DNA of 49,159 nt from SAR202 cluster bacterium. Its GTDB lineage: Bacteria; Chloroflexota; Dehalococcoidia; Lucifugimonadales; UBA1123. Below, one piece after another: positions 1 to 7,136 of the stretch. Every line of letters starts with the position of its first letter. The first letter of the stretch is position 1. The notes beneath the pieces were generated by a model. The model ran no database searches. It worked only from the letters and a program-made list of their open reading frames with translations, and was not told where the DNA came from. Position numbers and translations under genes: made by a program. Location of the stretch: positions 1-49,159 of the forward strand of contig JASMDM010000029.1 in NCBI GenBank assembly GCA_030752795.1, read 5' to 3'.

Positions 1-374
1 GGTTCTTATCTTCTGTGTTCTCGATCACTGCTGCTCCTTCCCTGGGGACATTCTATCCCCCTGTCAGGAGCTCGCTTTACCTAATGTGAGTCTCTGTTAA
101 TTTCAGGTCCGAATCTGTCCCACTTTCGCTGACGGTCTACAATCAAACATTAACCAAACAGGATCCCATCACGATTGATGAACTGTTTCCTAACTTAATG
201 TTCTGGTTCGTCGCTGCATCGGCGGCAAGGGATCAGATGGTCGAAACTCCTCCCAATTCACGCCACCTCAATCGGTGACGCAATCTTCGCCCTGAAATAG
301 TCGCTCACTCCGACGTGACTAGCTATAATGCCCTCAAACAACGAAACAACAAACTCATTGCGGAGGAATCATCA
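1..374. other. Leading stretch without a recognisable gene
   Basis: No protein with family resemblance, RNA gene or clear hairpin was recognised here. An in-frame ATG at 315 would extend the next gene by 20 residues, but the extension has no family-like sequence and no ribosome site, so I treat it as leader. The stretch may hold the promoter of the DUF1802 gene, but no convincing -35/-10 pair was found. Confidence 0.5.
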
Positions 375-968
375 ATGCTTCTGCCATCAACCTCAGCCAT
401 GGCGCTCAAAGAGTGGGCCGTCGCCGTCCGTGCTCTTGGAAGCGGACAACAAATCTTGATTCTCCGCAAAGGCGGCATCCATCGCGAGGACAAGGATTTC
501 CGCATCGTTCATCCCGAGTTCCTGCTCTACCCTACTTACGAGCATCAGAAGCCGGAACTCCTCAAGCCTTCTCACGATGGCGAAGTCGAGCAGACGTTAC
601 AGGGCGCCAAGACCCCGGATAGCGTAACCTTCACGCACTGGTGCCGGGTAACGGACAAATTCGAGGTCCAGGGCGTGTCAGAGCTCGAGTCCATATCCGA
701 GTTCCACATGTGGACCGACGACTACGCTGAGAAGCGATTGTATTGGCGTCCGAAGCAGCCGCTGACGGTTGCGCTCCTCCGCGTCTACCAGCTCCAGCGA
801 CCGCAGACCGTGCCGGTGCTGGACGAGTATTCGGGTTGCAAATCGTGGGTCGAACTCGGCCAGGACGTGCCGCTGGGACACACGGCCTCCGCCCTGTCCG
901 ACTCCGAGTACGAAGATCGCGCGGACGAGATTCGGGGTGCGTTGGGCGCCGAAACTGCCACAGTTTAA
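375..968 (+). CDS. DUF1802 family protein, function unknown
   Basis: The 197-residue product opens with the block typical of DUF1802: an ALKEWAVAV segment, then QILILRKGGI, then a HPEFLLYPTYEHQ segment within the first 60 residues. The family is widespread in bacteria and has no established function; it is sometimes compared to nuclease folds, which I cannot confirm. ATG 375 is chosen because GGAGG lies at 362-366 with eight bases between, while the in-frame ATG at 315 has no ribosome site and would add a tail unlike the family. The protein is soluble, with no signal peptide or membrane segment. The next gene, an aldo/keto reductase, follows after about 100 bases on the same strand; no functional link is evident. 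Confidence 0.75.
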   Translation: MLLPSTSAMALKEWAVAVRALGSGQQILILRKGGIHREDKDFRIVHPEFLLYPTYEHQKPELLKPSHDGEVEQTLQGAKTPDSVTFTHWCRVTDKFEVQGVSELESISEFHMWTDDYAEKRLYWRPKQPLTVALLRVYQLQRPQTVPVLDEYSGCKSWVELGQDVPLGHTASALSDSEYEDRADEIRGALGAETATV

Positions 969-1065
969 ATGAGGCTCGGCCTATCGCCAGGCCCAGAGCC
1001 TGTCCCGCGTTTGCCGAAGGGGTGAACGGTGATTTGAACAGGGCGACTTTTCAGGAGAGCGGTAA

Positions 1066-2067
1066 TTGAAATACAGGCAACTTGGGACCACCGACCTCAA
1101 CGTTTCAGAGGTCGGTTTTGGTGTGTGGACGGTCGCCACGAATTGGTGGGGGAAGCGAACCGAGCAAGAGAACATCAACCTGCTCGTGAAGGCTTACGAT
1201 CTCGGCGTCAATTTTTACGACACGGCCGACACCTACAGCGACGGCTATGGCGAGGAGATTCTTGCCAAGGCTCTGCGAAAGCAACGGCACGACATCCTGA
1301 TCGGCACCAAGTTCGGGTACGACATCTACAGTCCGTTCGAGCAGGTCGGCCATCAGGAGCGACCGCAGAAATGGACCACCGACTACGTCCGGTACGCGTG
1401 CGAGCAGAGTTTGCGGCGCTTGGAGACCGACTACATCGATCTGTTTCAACTCCACAACCCCAAAATGGACGCGATCGAGCAAGACGAGCTGTTCGATTTG
1501 CTCGACGAACTAGTGAAAGAAGGCAAGATACGGCACTACGGTGCGGCGCTTGGGCCGGACATCGGGTGGTTCGAGGAAGGCGAAGCGGTCATGAAACATC
1601 GCAACGTGCCCTCGGTGCAGGTTATCTACAGTTTGATTGAGCAGCAACCCGCGAGGCAATTCTTCCCCATCGCTCGAGAAGAGCAGACCGGTCTTCTATC
1701 CCGCGTGCCTCACGCGTCGGGACTGTTGGACGGGACGTTCACGAAGGACACCGTGTTTGACTCAACCGACCATCGCAGCTATCGCAAGCAAGACTGGCTG
1801 GATCGAGCTCTGGTCAAACTGGAGCGACTAGCCTTCTTGACCGAACACATCGACGCCACGATCGGTCAGATCGCGATAAAGTTCACGCTGTCCGGGGAAT
1901 GGATTGCCTGTGTGTTGCCGAATATCACAAGTCAAGAGCAACTTCAGGAGTTCGTTGCGGCGCCTGAATCGGAAGAGATACCCGCCGACGACCTGCAATT
2001 GGCGTGGGAGCTTTTCGACGACAACTTCGGCTTGCCCGAAGAAGCGGAATCGACGGTAGCCGACTAG
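1066..2067 (+). CDS. Aldo/keto reductase
   Basis: NADPH-dependent oxidoreductase of the aldo/keto reductase superfamily, 333 residues, the normal length for the bacterial YghZ/Kv-beta-like branch. The TIM-barrel start (residues 1-25, ending GFGVWTV) is followed by the catalytic tetrad: Asp52 and Tyr57 in NFYDTADTYSDG, Lys82 in IGTKFGYD and His130 in LFQLHNPK. It presumably reduces aldehydes or ketones in the cytoplasm; the substrate cannot be read from sequence. The start is TTG 1066, supported by an AGGAGAG ribosome site at 1053-1059 and because MKYRQLG is the usual opening of this family. It stands alone: the DUF1802 gene is upstream, and a repeat-bearing intergenic stretch follows. Confidence 0.9.
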   Translation: MKYRQLGTTDLNVSEVGFGVWTVATNWWGKRTEQENINLLVKAYDLGVNFYDTADTYSDGYGEEILAKALRKQRHDILIGTKFGYDIYSPFEQVGHQERPQKWTTDYVRYACEQSLRRLETDYIDLFQLHNPKMDAIEQDELFDLLDELVKEGKIRHYGAALGPDIGWFEEGEAVMKHRNVPSVQVIYSLIEQQPARQFFPIAREEQTGLLSRVPHASGLLDGTFTKDTVFDSTDHRSYRKQDWLDRALVKLERLAFLTEHIDATIGQIAIKFTLSGEWIACVLPNITSQEQLQEFVAAPESEEIPADDLQLAWELFDDNFGLPEEAESTVAD

Positions 2068-2200
2068 CCCGAGTCGTTGTGAGATTCAACCGAATGGGTT
2101 GTGCGACAGCTTCTCGCGATGCCGTCTGAGGCGAGACGAGAAGCATCTGGAGTCTTGCTAGCGAAGGTCCACCTCAAGCGACTAGCTTCGGATCCCGCCT

Positions 2201-2454
2201 CGGAAGGATCTGGTCGCCGAACACAGCTTGTTGCCTGAGCAACTCCAAACGGTTCTTTCTCTCCGGGCCACTCAGCATGGTAAGAAACGTTGAGAACAAC
2301 GCATTGGATCAATGACCGTAACGGCTCAAGCGAATCTTGCGTATGGGCGACCCTTCGACAGGCTCGGGGCGAACGGACGGGTGCGTGGCTCACCAAGGAC
2401 GGATGCCCAGCATCGCGAGGAGCGTTAGGCACAACTTATTTAGTGGATGACCAT
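2201..2454 (-). repeat. Dispersed repeat family A, copy 1 (inverted, 5'-incomplete)
   Basis: Read on the minus strand this stretch opens ATGGTCATCCACTAAAT and aligns over about 250 bases with the reading at 47748-48012, roughly 80% by eye. Shared blocks include GACCGTAACGGCTCAAGCGA, GAGAACA and TGCCTGAGCAA (given as on the plus strand here). A REP-like core CCTTCGACAGGCTCGGGGC lies inside at about 2349 and is replaced by other sequence in the copy at 48 kb. The end common to other copies (GGCGCCAC...) is missing here. The whole gap 2068-2739 carries no gene that I can support. Confidence 0.75.
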
Positions 2455-2739
2455 AAGGGCCAGAGCACCAACTGGATGGTGGGCTCGGCCTTCAGGCTGA
2501 CCCCGCGCAGCCATTTTCGTACCGATGACACAAATTGTTCGGGGGTACTTATCTTGCTCATCGCCATCTCCGTCCAACGTGTCGGGGGCCACCGCGCCGG
2601 TCCAGTTTGATCGTTCCCAGATTTGAAGCGTTGTTTGACGCGTTGGTGGATCGTCTTGGCGTGACAGGTTCCGGATCAGGGACGATTTTGGAAGCACCGC
2701 TCGGGGTTCGGGCTGGCCAACGCAACCTAGCTTCTGCGG

Positions 2740-3837
2740 CTACCCCTGGTCTTCGTTCGGTTGCTTGTCCGTGTCGTCATCCGGCGCCTCGGAATCGGCT
2801 AGATCGGCGTCGGAGCTGCTTGGCGAATCGAGTGACTCGCTCACCGACGCTTCGGCCATCGACGTTTCCGTATCTGCCTCGCCCTCGTGCACGGCCGCAA
2901 CGCCTTCGCTGACGAAAGTATCGTCAATCGGCAGCTCGTCTGAGTCGCCAGCCTGCGCATTCGCGGCGCCGACATCGCCGATCTCATCGCTCGGCGAGTC
3001 GAGTGACTCGCTCACCGGTGCATCGGGCATCGACGTTTCCGGATCTGGCTCGCCCTCTTGGACAGCCGCAACGTCATCGTCTATAAGAGCATCGTCGACC
3101 GGTGACGCAACCGTTTCTTCGTACGCGGCTGGTTCTTCGTCAACACCTTCGAGATTCGACGTGATGTCATCGTCAACGGCGCCGACGTATATCAGCTCTT
3201 CCGATTGATCGTCTGCGTCCTCAACCGGCGGGCCGAAGTCTTCGTCAGCGAAATTCGTGATGCCATCGTCGTCTTGATCATCGATCTGGTGGCCGTTGCT
3301 CTCTTGGAAATCGGACCGTTGGTCGCGGTCTTGATCGTGCGGGCGATTCGAGCGGCGATGCCGCGCGGCCGCCCTTTGCATCTCGCTTTCGATCAACCGA
3401 AAGTCCCGCTGGGACAACAGGTGTAGACGATCCCAGAACGCCAATGGCCAGTCCTGCGGCGCCCACCGTTTTACGTAATCGAGTCTCGGCCCGAGGACCA
3501 GCGCGTCGATGTAGTCGTCTTCCTCAAGCACAATGTCCGGATTGAGCTTGATGCGGTAACGGAACGACTCGTTTCGCGTGGTCGGCTCCCAGAGAGGGGT
3601 ATCGTCTTCGAAGTACGTCGAGGCTACTGTGGCGGTCGCCGGCCAGATGCGCAGGCCCGACACGTAAAAGAGAACCTGATCGTTCGGCTTCATGCGCTCG
3701 GCGCGCCTGCGGTACTTCGGGCCCATGCCGAACAGGGTGAAATTCAAGTCTCTCAGAACTTCGAAGTTTCGCGCCGATTCGACGAACATCCAGAAGTTCC
3801 GCCCGGTGGCTGGATGTTTCTGCCTTTTGTTGCTCAT
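2740..3837 (-). CDS. EVE (PUA-like) domain protein with long acidic tail
   Basis: Residues 1 to about 155 form an EVE domain: FWMFVESARNFEVL near the start, then MKPNDQVLFYVSG, then ATATVASTYFEDD and a closing WDRLHLLSQRDFRLIE segment. EVE domains share the PUA/YTH fold and bind modified bases in RNA or DNA; several bacterial ones act in modification-dependent restriction or RNA modification. Residues from about 160 to 365 are a low-complexity acidic tail, rich in Asp, Glu and Ser, holding two near-identical units (TSM..A.VSESLDSPS). EVE proteins are normally about 140-150 residues, so the tail more than doubles the length. No partner restriction gene is adjacent; the nearest gene downstream in its own direction is the aldo/keto reductase on the other strand, beyond repeats. 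The start ATG 3837 lacks a strong ribosome site. Confidence 0.8.
   Translation of the reverse strand: MSNKRQKHPATGRNFWMFVESARNFEVLRDLNFTLFGMGPKYRRRAERMKPNDQVLFYVSGLRIWPATATVASTYFEDDTPLWEPTTRNESFRYRIKLNPDIVLEEDDYIDALVLGPRLDYVKRWAPQDWPLAFWDRLHLLSQRDFRLIESEMQRAAARHRRSNRPHDQDRDQRSDFQESNGHQIDDQDDDGITNFADEDFGPPVEDADDQSEELIYVGAVDDDITSNLEGVDEEPAAYEETVASPVDDALIDDDVAAVQEGEPDPETSMPDAPVSESLDSPSDEIGDVGAANAQAGDSDELPIDDTFVSEGVAAVHEGEADTETSMAEASVSESLDSPSSSDADLADSEAPDDDTDKQPNEDQG
2819..3076. repeat. Direct duplication encoding the acidic tail of the EVE protein
   Basis: Two units of about 88 bases, at 2819-2905 and 2989-3076, match closely (for example GAGTGACTCGCTCACCG and ATCGACGTTTCCG in both). They are in the same frame, so they encode a duplicated peptide unit. 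The spacing of about 170 bases is 57 codons. Confidence 0.8.
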
Positions 3838-3901
3838 GCCGTAATCTTAACACGAGAGGCTGGTAAGCCCGAAGTCGCGGTTCGCCCTCGCTTCGGACGC
3901 C

Positions 3902-4405
3902 TCACGTGGCGGGGGCGACCACCTTGATCTCTGCGCGGACTTCTCCGCCATCGATGGTCAGCTCGATGATCGTTGCCGGCACCATGAACGAAGGGTAACC
4001 TTGGCCCGGATTGAGGAAGAGAACGCCGTCACGTCTTTCGTTGATCGTTTCATGGAAATGGCCGAAGACCAGGACGTCCACGCCCTCGGGAAAGTCCGGC
4101 AGTAGTTCTTCAAGCGGAAACTCCGGGCCGCCCCAGGCGGGATGGGTCGCGCCGATCCGAACGTCCTCCACCTCGATAATCTCGACGTACGGGATCGCCC
4201 GACGCAACTCGGTCTGGTCCGAGTTGCCGTGCACGACCACGGCGCGCTTGGTGTTGGCGCGCATGCCGTCCAGAACGTCCGTTGTCGAAAAATCGCCGCA
4301 ATGGATCGCGATGTCGGCGGCGGCCAGCTCGCTCTTGATCGCGGGATGGACTTCGTCCCATTTCCGGCAGTGAGTGTCGGAGACGACGACGATCTTAGTC
4401 GCCAA
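3902..4405 (-). CDS. YfcE/MJ0936-type metallophosphoesterase
   Basis: Small calcineurin-like phosphoesterase of 167 residues, typical of the YfcE/MJ0936 group, which hydrolyses phosphodiesters using a two-metal centre. Metal ligands are visible in order: Asp10 and His12 (SDTH), Asp38 (CGDFS), Asn61 (HGNSD), His88 (ATHPAWGG) and His116/His118 (GHFHE). The protein is cytoplasmic. The start is TTG 4405, which directly abuts the TGA stop of the upstream CoA-transferase (TGATTG), so the two genes are probably co-transcribed and translationally coupled. The family usually has THG where this has THPAWGG, a small variation. The natural substrate is not known for most members. Confidence 0.87.
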   Translation of the reverse strand: MATKIVVVSDTHCRKWDEVHPAIKSELAAADIAIHCGDFSTTDVLDGMRANTKRAVVVHGNSDQTELRRAIPYVEIIEVEDVRIGATHPAWGGPEFPLEELLPDFPEGVDVLVFGHFHETINERRDGVLFLNPGQGYPSFMVPATIIELTIDGGEVRAEIKVVAPAT

Positions 4406-5611
4406 TCAGACCACAGCCTCGGACCGCAACTTAGCGACTGCGTCTTCGTCCAGGCCGAGCACTTCTTGGAGCACTTCGGTCGTGTGCTGGCCCAAAAGCG
4501 GCGCGTGCTTCATCTCGACGGGCGAGTCTCCCAGTTGCACCGGGAAGCCAGGCATGTCGAAGCTGCCGCGAACCGGGTGGTTCATCGTCGTGATCATGCC
4601 GCGTTCCTTGAGATGCTCGTCGTTGTGAATGTCTTCGGCGTTGAGCACCGCCCCGCACGGGATGCCGCCCTCGCCCAGAATCCGCATCACCTCGTGCTTC
4701 GTGTTGAGCATGGTCCATGTTTCGACGAGCTCGTCGACCTCGGCTTTGTGCACTCCGCGCCAGACCGGGTTGCTCCAGTCCTCGTCGTCGACGAGGTCTT
4801 CGCGGCCCATACAGAGGAGTATCGCGTCCCACATGTGGGCGCGGATCGGTTGGCAATAGATGTATACGTAGTCGTCGGGGCCGCCTGGGCTGCAGCGATA
4901 AATGTCCCCAGGCGCCGTGTTTGGGATCGCGTTGCCGGAACGGCCTGGGTTTACGCCGGTCTCGTAATACTCGCGCATCTTGATGCGGCTGAAATTGACG
5001 ACGGCGTCCTGCATTGAGATTTCCATGACCTGGCCCTTGCCGGTTTTTTCCCGTTGCCAAAGGGCTGCCATGATTCCGAACGCCGCGTGGATGCCGGTGC
5101 CCGTGTCGCCGATCGTCGAACCGGGTTTGGTAGGCGGCCCGCCCTCGAAGCCTGTAAACGCCATCGAGCCGCCGACGGCCTGCGCGATCATGTCGAAGCT
5201 TTTGTACTGCGAGTACGGGCCGTAGGCGCCAAACCCTTTGATGGTGGCGAAAACGATTCGCGGGTTGACCTCGCTCAGCACATCATAGCCGAGCCCCAGG
5301 CGCTCCAGCGTTCCCGGGCCCATGTTCTCGGCGACCACGTCCGCGTTCTTCACCATTTCAAGGAACAAGGTTTTGCCCCTCGGATTCTTCAAGTCGATGG
5401 TGACGCTGCGTTTGTTGGCGTTCAGAAGAATGAAATAATAGCTGTCGGCGTCGGGCAGAGTCGATCGGTTCCGGCGGCCGGGGTCGCCTGAACCGGGTTG
5501 CTCAATCTTGATGACGTCCGCGCCTAACCAGGCCATCGATTCGGTGCACGAAGGGCCTGCCTCGAATTGGGTGAGATCCAGTACACGAATGTCGTCCAGC
5601 GCGTTGCCCAT
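4406..5611 (-). CDS. Family III CoA-transferase, formyl-CoA:oxalate CoA-transferase type
   Basis: CaiB/BaiF (family III) CoA-transferase of 401 residues. It follows the Oxalobacter Frc pattern closely: the opening IRVLDLTQFEAGP, NANKRSV near residue 68, the catalytic aspartate in STIGDTGTGIH at residue 169 (the same number as in Frc), and MQDAVVNFSRIKMRE, a near match to Frc MQDAVLNLVRIKLRD. Such enzymes swap CoA between carboxylic acids; oxalate is plausible but not proven, since the Frc glycine loop is not obviously conserved. ATG 5611 is preferred over the in-frame ATG 5629 because GGGAGG at 5620-5625 sits eight bases before it. It is divergent from a second CoA-transferase and a ThDP enzyme, a pairing seen in oxalate and 2-hydroxyacyl-CoA pathways. 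Confidence 0.85.
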   Translation of the reverse strand: MGNALDDIRVLDLTQFEAGPSCTESMAWLGADVIKIEQPGSGDPGRRNRSTLPDADSYYFILLNANKRSVTIDLKNPRGKTLFLEMVKNADVVAENMGPGTLERLGLGYDVLSEVNPRIVFATIKGFGAYGPYSQYKSFDMIAQAVGGSMAFTGFEGGPPTKPGSTIGDTGTGIHAAFGIMAALWQREKTGKGQVMEISMQDAVVNFSRIKMREYYETGVNPGRSGNAIPNTAPGDIYRCSPGGPDDYVYIYCQPIRAHMWDAILLCMGREDLVDDEDWSNPVWRGVHKAEVDELVETWTMLNTKHEVMRILGEGGIPCGAVLNAEDIHNDEHLKERGMITTMNHPVRGSFDMPGFPVQLGDSPVEMKHAPLLGQHTTEVLQEVLGLDEDAVAKLRSEAVV

Positions 5612-5670
5612 GACCTTGGCCTCCCACATTCTTTACGCGTCCGCAGAGCCGATCTTCGTAGGGTGCAGGG

Positions 5671-5679
5671 ATTGTAACA
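5671..5679 (-). promoter_or_regulatory. Extended -10 promoter of the minus-strand CoA-transferase
   Basis: On the minus strand this reads TGTTACAAT, i.e. TG-N plus -10 hexamer TACAAT (hexamer at 5671-5676). No good -35 is visible. Transcription would begin near 5664, about 53 bases before the ATG at 5611. The surrounding TATG..TTACAATCCC is mirrored in the promoter of the divergent gene. Confidence 0.45.
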
Positions 5680-5769
5680 TACCCACATTAGCCCACTTCC
5701 GGGCCGTTTCTCAAGCGCCGACGCGGTTTACGCCGGCTTCCTCCCTTGCCCAAAATCAGTCGTGGTATG

Positions 5770-5778
5770 TGTTACAAT
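5770..5778 (+). promoter_or_regulatory. Extended -10 promoter of the plus-strand CoA-transferase
   Basis: TGTTACAAT at 5770-5778 gives TG-N-TACAAT. The flanks repeat those of the divergent promoter (GGTATG..TTACAATCCC). A -35 is not clear. The predicted transcript start near 5785 leaves a leader of about 74 bases before GTG 5859. Confidence 0.45.
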
Positions 5779-5858
5779 CCCGCTGTTATTTGAACTCCTG
5801 AACCGGATTCGCCAGATTGACGGTCGAGCCTGAATGCCTTTTGCGCCGGAGGTACCAA

Positions 5859-7103
5859 GTGAACGCTGCCTATGAAGCTGGAGCCAGTGGACCTCTGAAG
5901 GGCATCCGCGTCCTGGATTGGACCATGTGGCAATTTGGGCCGATGTCTTCCGCCATGATGGGCGACATGGGCGCTGACGTCCTGAAGATCGAGGCGCTTG
6001 ACGGCGACTCAGGCCGCGGCCTCGCGAGGGCCAGCACCCTTCGGACGGGTCTGCCCGAGGGCCGCAACGTGTACTTCGAGACCAACAACCGCAACAAGCG
6101 CGGCCTGGCCGTCAATCTGAAGACCAAAGAAGGTCAGGAAATCGTCCACAAGCTCGTCAAGAACGCCGACGTTTTTGTGCAGAACTTCCGCAAGGGCGTC
6201 GCCGAGCGGCTCAACGTGGGCTACGAAACACTCAGCGAGATCAACCCCATGCTCGTCTACGGGTCCGCGTCCGGATACGGTCCCGAGGGACCGGATGCAC
6301 ACCTGCCGTCGTTCGACGGCTGCGGCCAGGCCAGGGCGGGACTGATGATGTCCGCGACACCCGTGGGAGTCAAGGAGCCAACTCGGGTGACGCAGGGCGT
6401 ATCCGACCAGATGGGCGCCATCATGCTTTGCCAGGGCGTCCTCGCGGCGCTCGTTGCCAGGCACATCCAAGGAATCGGCCAAAAAGTCGACGCATCGCAC
6501 CTGAGCGCCAACATGTGGCTCCAGGGACTGGGCATCAGCATGACCATGATGAGGGGCGGCGCATTCGAAGCGTACGACCGCGTCAACTCGCGCAACCCGT
6601 TGGCCAACCTTTATGAGTGTAACGACGGCCGATGGGTCCAGCTCATGCACCTCCAGCCGGACCGTCAGTGGGAGCCGCTGATGACTGTCATGGGGCTCAC
6701 TCACCTCCTAGACGATCCGCGCTTCAGCGACATGGACACGAGAATGGAAAACGGAACCGCGCTCGTCGCCGAGATGGACAAGGCCATGGCGACGAAGACC
6801 TACGACGAGTGGGACGAGTTGTTCCGCTCCTCCGGTGATTTCATCTACGCGAAAGTGCAGCAAATCACCGAGTTGCAGGACGATCCGCAAGTGATCGCCA
6901 ACGAGTACATCACCGAATTCGACCACCCGTCGATCGGACCGATGAAGATGTGCAACCACCCGAATCACTACAGCAAGACCCCTGCGAAGATCTGGCGGGA
7001 AGCGCCCCAGCTCGGACAACACACCGAAGAGGTATTGATCGACGAGCTCGGGTACACGTGGGACGATATACGCGACCTGCAGAACAAGAACGTGATACTG
7101 TAA
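5859..7103 (+). CDS. Family III (CaiB/BaiF) CoA-transferase
   Basis: A 414-residue CaiB/BaiF CoA-transferase. The Rossmann opening is GIRVLDWTMWQFGP, followed by NNRNKRGLAVNLK near residue 76, the predicted catalytic aspartate Asp183 in QGVSDQMGAIM, and the C-terminal LGQHTEEVL signature. It likely moves CoA onto a carboxylic acid that the following ThDP enzyme or MaoC protein then processes. The chosen start is GTG 5859 because GGAGG at 5848-5852 lies six bases upstream; the TTG at 5817 in the same frame adds a non-conserved tail. It is divergent from another CoA-transferase and followed after 33 bases by the ThDP enzyme, so they probably form one transcript. Confidence 0.87.
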   Translation: MNAAYEAGASGPLKGIRVLDWTMWQFGPMSSAMMGDMGADVLKIEALDGDSGRGLARASTLRTGLPEGRNVYFETNNRNKRGLAVNLKTKEGQEIVHKLVKNADVFVQNFRKGVAERLNVGYETLSEINPMLVYGSASGYGPEGPDAHLPSFDGCGQARAGLMMSATPVGVKEPTRVTQGVSDQMGAIMLCQGVLAALVARHIQGIGQKVDASHLSANMWLQGLGISMTMMRGGAFEAYDRVNSRNPLANLYECNDGRWVQLMHLQPDRQWEPLMTVMGLTHLLDDPRFSDMDTRMENGTALVAEMDKAMATKTYDEWDELFRSSGDFIYAKVQQITELQDDPQVIANEYITEFDHPSIGPMKMCNHPNHYSKTPAKIWREAPQLGQHTEEVLIDELGYTWDDIRDLQNKNVIL

Positions 7104-7136
7104 ATCGGAATTCAGCCACTACGCTAGGAGGAGACA

